From positions 1 through 6,325 of the forward strand of contig CAAGJS010000149.1 of the NCBI GenBank assembly GCA_900770275.1: DNA of 6,325 nucleotides, given 5' to 3'. Made by a program: the position numbers and the translations under genes. The notes beneath the pieces are model-generated. The model saw only the letters and a program-made list of their open reading frames with translations, was not told the DNA's origin and did no database searches. This stretch comes from Erysipelotrichaceae bacterium. Lineage in GTDB: Bacteria; Bacillota_I; Bacilli_A; Erysipelotrichales; Erysipelotrichaceae. Positions 5,837-6,325 of this stretch are shown here, piece by piece (the first letter of the stretch is position 1; each line of letters starts with the position of its first letter).

Positions 5837-6325
5837 TCAGTTGCCTTCCTTAGCGAGCTGACGCTTGCCAAGAACATAGGTAGCTGCGAATGCGACGGCG
5901 ACGGCAATTACCATGACGACGATCATGCCGATCATGTTGGTCATTGTTCCATCCGGGTTGATGTAAGCAGGAATCGAGATGAAGCCCGGCGTCGAAATGA
6001 CATACTGCGTGAAGCCGAAGGCACCGGCGATTGCGCCGCCGACACCGCCGCCGATCATGGCACCGATGAGCGGGAACTTCTTGGTGAACAGGACGCCATA
6101 GACGCCCGGCTCCGTAATTCCGCAGAGAGCCGTGATACCAGCACCGATTGCGACAGACTTATCTTCAGCCTTCTTCTCAATCAGAGCAGCCGCAAGGCAC
6201 GCGCCGCCGACTGCGACGTTTGCCGGAGCCATGCCGGTGCAGATCAGCGGATCGGAGTTCACTTCTGCAAGCAGTTCGAAGACGATCGGATAGGTTGCGT
6301 TGTTCATGCCGAAGAAGACGAGCCA
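5837..6325 (-). CDS. PTS beta-glucoside-type permease EIIC, C-terminal part (5' end outside window)
   Basis: The frame is open to the window edge, with WLVFFG encoded before the ATG at 6307, so that ATG is internal; 162 codons are visible. The conserved EIIC motif GITEPGVYGV lies at 6121 down to 6092, preceded by the AP-A-NVAVGGA-LA segment typical of the glucose/beta-glucoside superfamily. It is followed by the Gly-rich IGGGVGGAIAGA and a last membrane helix (IVVMVIAVAVAFAATYVL). The protein stops shortly after that helix in a short basic/acidic tail, so no EIIA domain is fused at the C-terminus; a IIB domain would be expected upstream. It would import and phosphorylate a beta-glucoside at the membrane, and the phospho-glycosidase encoded next to it makes that class of substrate likely. 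Probably the first visible member of the operon. Confidence 0.88.
   Translation of the reverse strand, partial: WLVFFGMNNATYPIVFELLAEVNSDPLICTGMAPANVAVGGACLAAALIEKKAEDKSVAIGAGITALCGITEPGVYGVLFTKKFPLIGAMIGGGVGGAIAGAFGFTQYVISTPGFISIPAYINPDGTMTNMIGMIVVMVIAVAVAFAATYVLGKRQLAKEGN

Noticed and set aside
4746..5861. 371-codon open frame on the plus strand opposite the GH1 gene
   Set aside because: It is in direct codon register with the GH1 gene (second positions pair). In this register it stops only where the real gene uses TTA, CTA or TCA, which a moderate-GC codon bias avoids. The translation resembles no family and there is no ribosome binding site, so it is a shadow.

Overview
The window looks like an ordinary chromosomal segment of a fermentative Bacillota (Firmicutes) bacterium. 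The evidence is a beta-glucoside-type PTS permease next to a GH1 6-phospho-glycosidase, Cof-type HAD phosphatases, strong AGGAGG-like ribosome binding sites and compact intrinsic terminators. By eye the base composition is moderate, around half G+C. The protein flavour would fit a gut Erysipelotrichia-like or related lineage, but that placement is an impression only. I see no rRNA, tRNA, CRISPR array, insertion sequence or integrase.

Layout from left to right. (1) Positions 1-627, plus strand: the C-terminal two thirds of a Cof-type HAD phosphatase whose start lies outside the window. (2) A hairpin at 627-658, between convergent genes, which can work as a terminator in both directions. (3) Positions 680-2544, minus strand: a two-gene unit read right to left. 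It holds a TetR-family regulator followed, with a 4-base GTGA overlap, by a CPA2-type cation:proton antiporter. A perfect 10+6+10 palindrome overlaps the predicted promoter upstream and is a strong candidate operator for autorepression. (4) A strong intrinsic terminator at 2675-2703 closes the next unit. (5) Positions 2743-6325, minus strand: a sugar-utilisation operon read right to left. It runs PTS EIIC C-terminal part (truncated by the window edge), GH1 6-phospho-beta-glucosidase, histidine-phosphatase (phosphoglycerate mutase-like) protein, and a second Cof-type HAD phosphatase.

How they work together: the PTS permease would import and phosphorylate a beta-glucoside, and the GH1 enzyme would split the phospho-disaccharide in the cytoplasm. 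Two unrelated phosphatases are encoded behind it and may dephosphorylate sugar phosphates or aglycone products; that last role is inference. The TetR/antiporter unit is separate and probably concerns ion or pH homeostasis or efflux of a compound sensed by TetR.

All the long plus-strand open frames opposite the minus-strand genes are in codon register with the genes and look like shadows. I found no clear evidence of an undescribed system. The items most worth checking are the TetR operator/antiporter pairing and the double-phosphatase tail of the glycoside operon.
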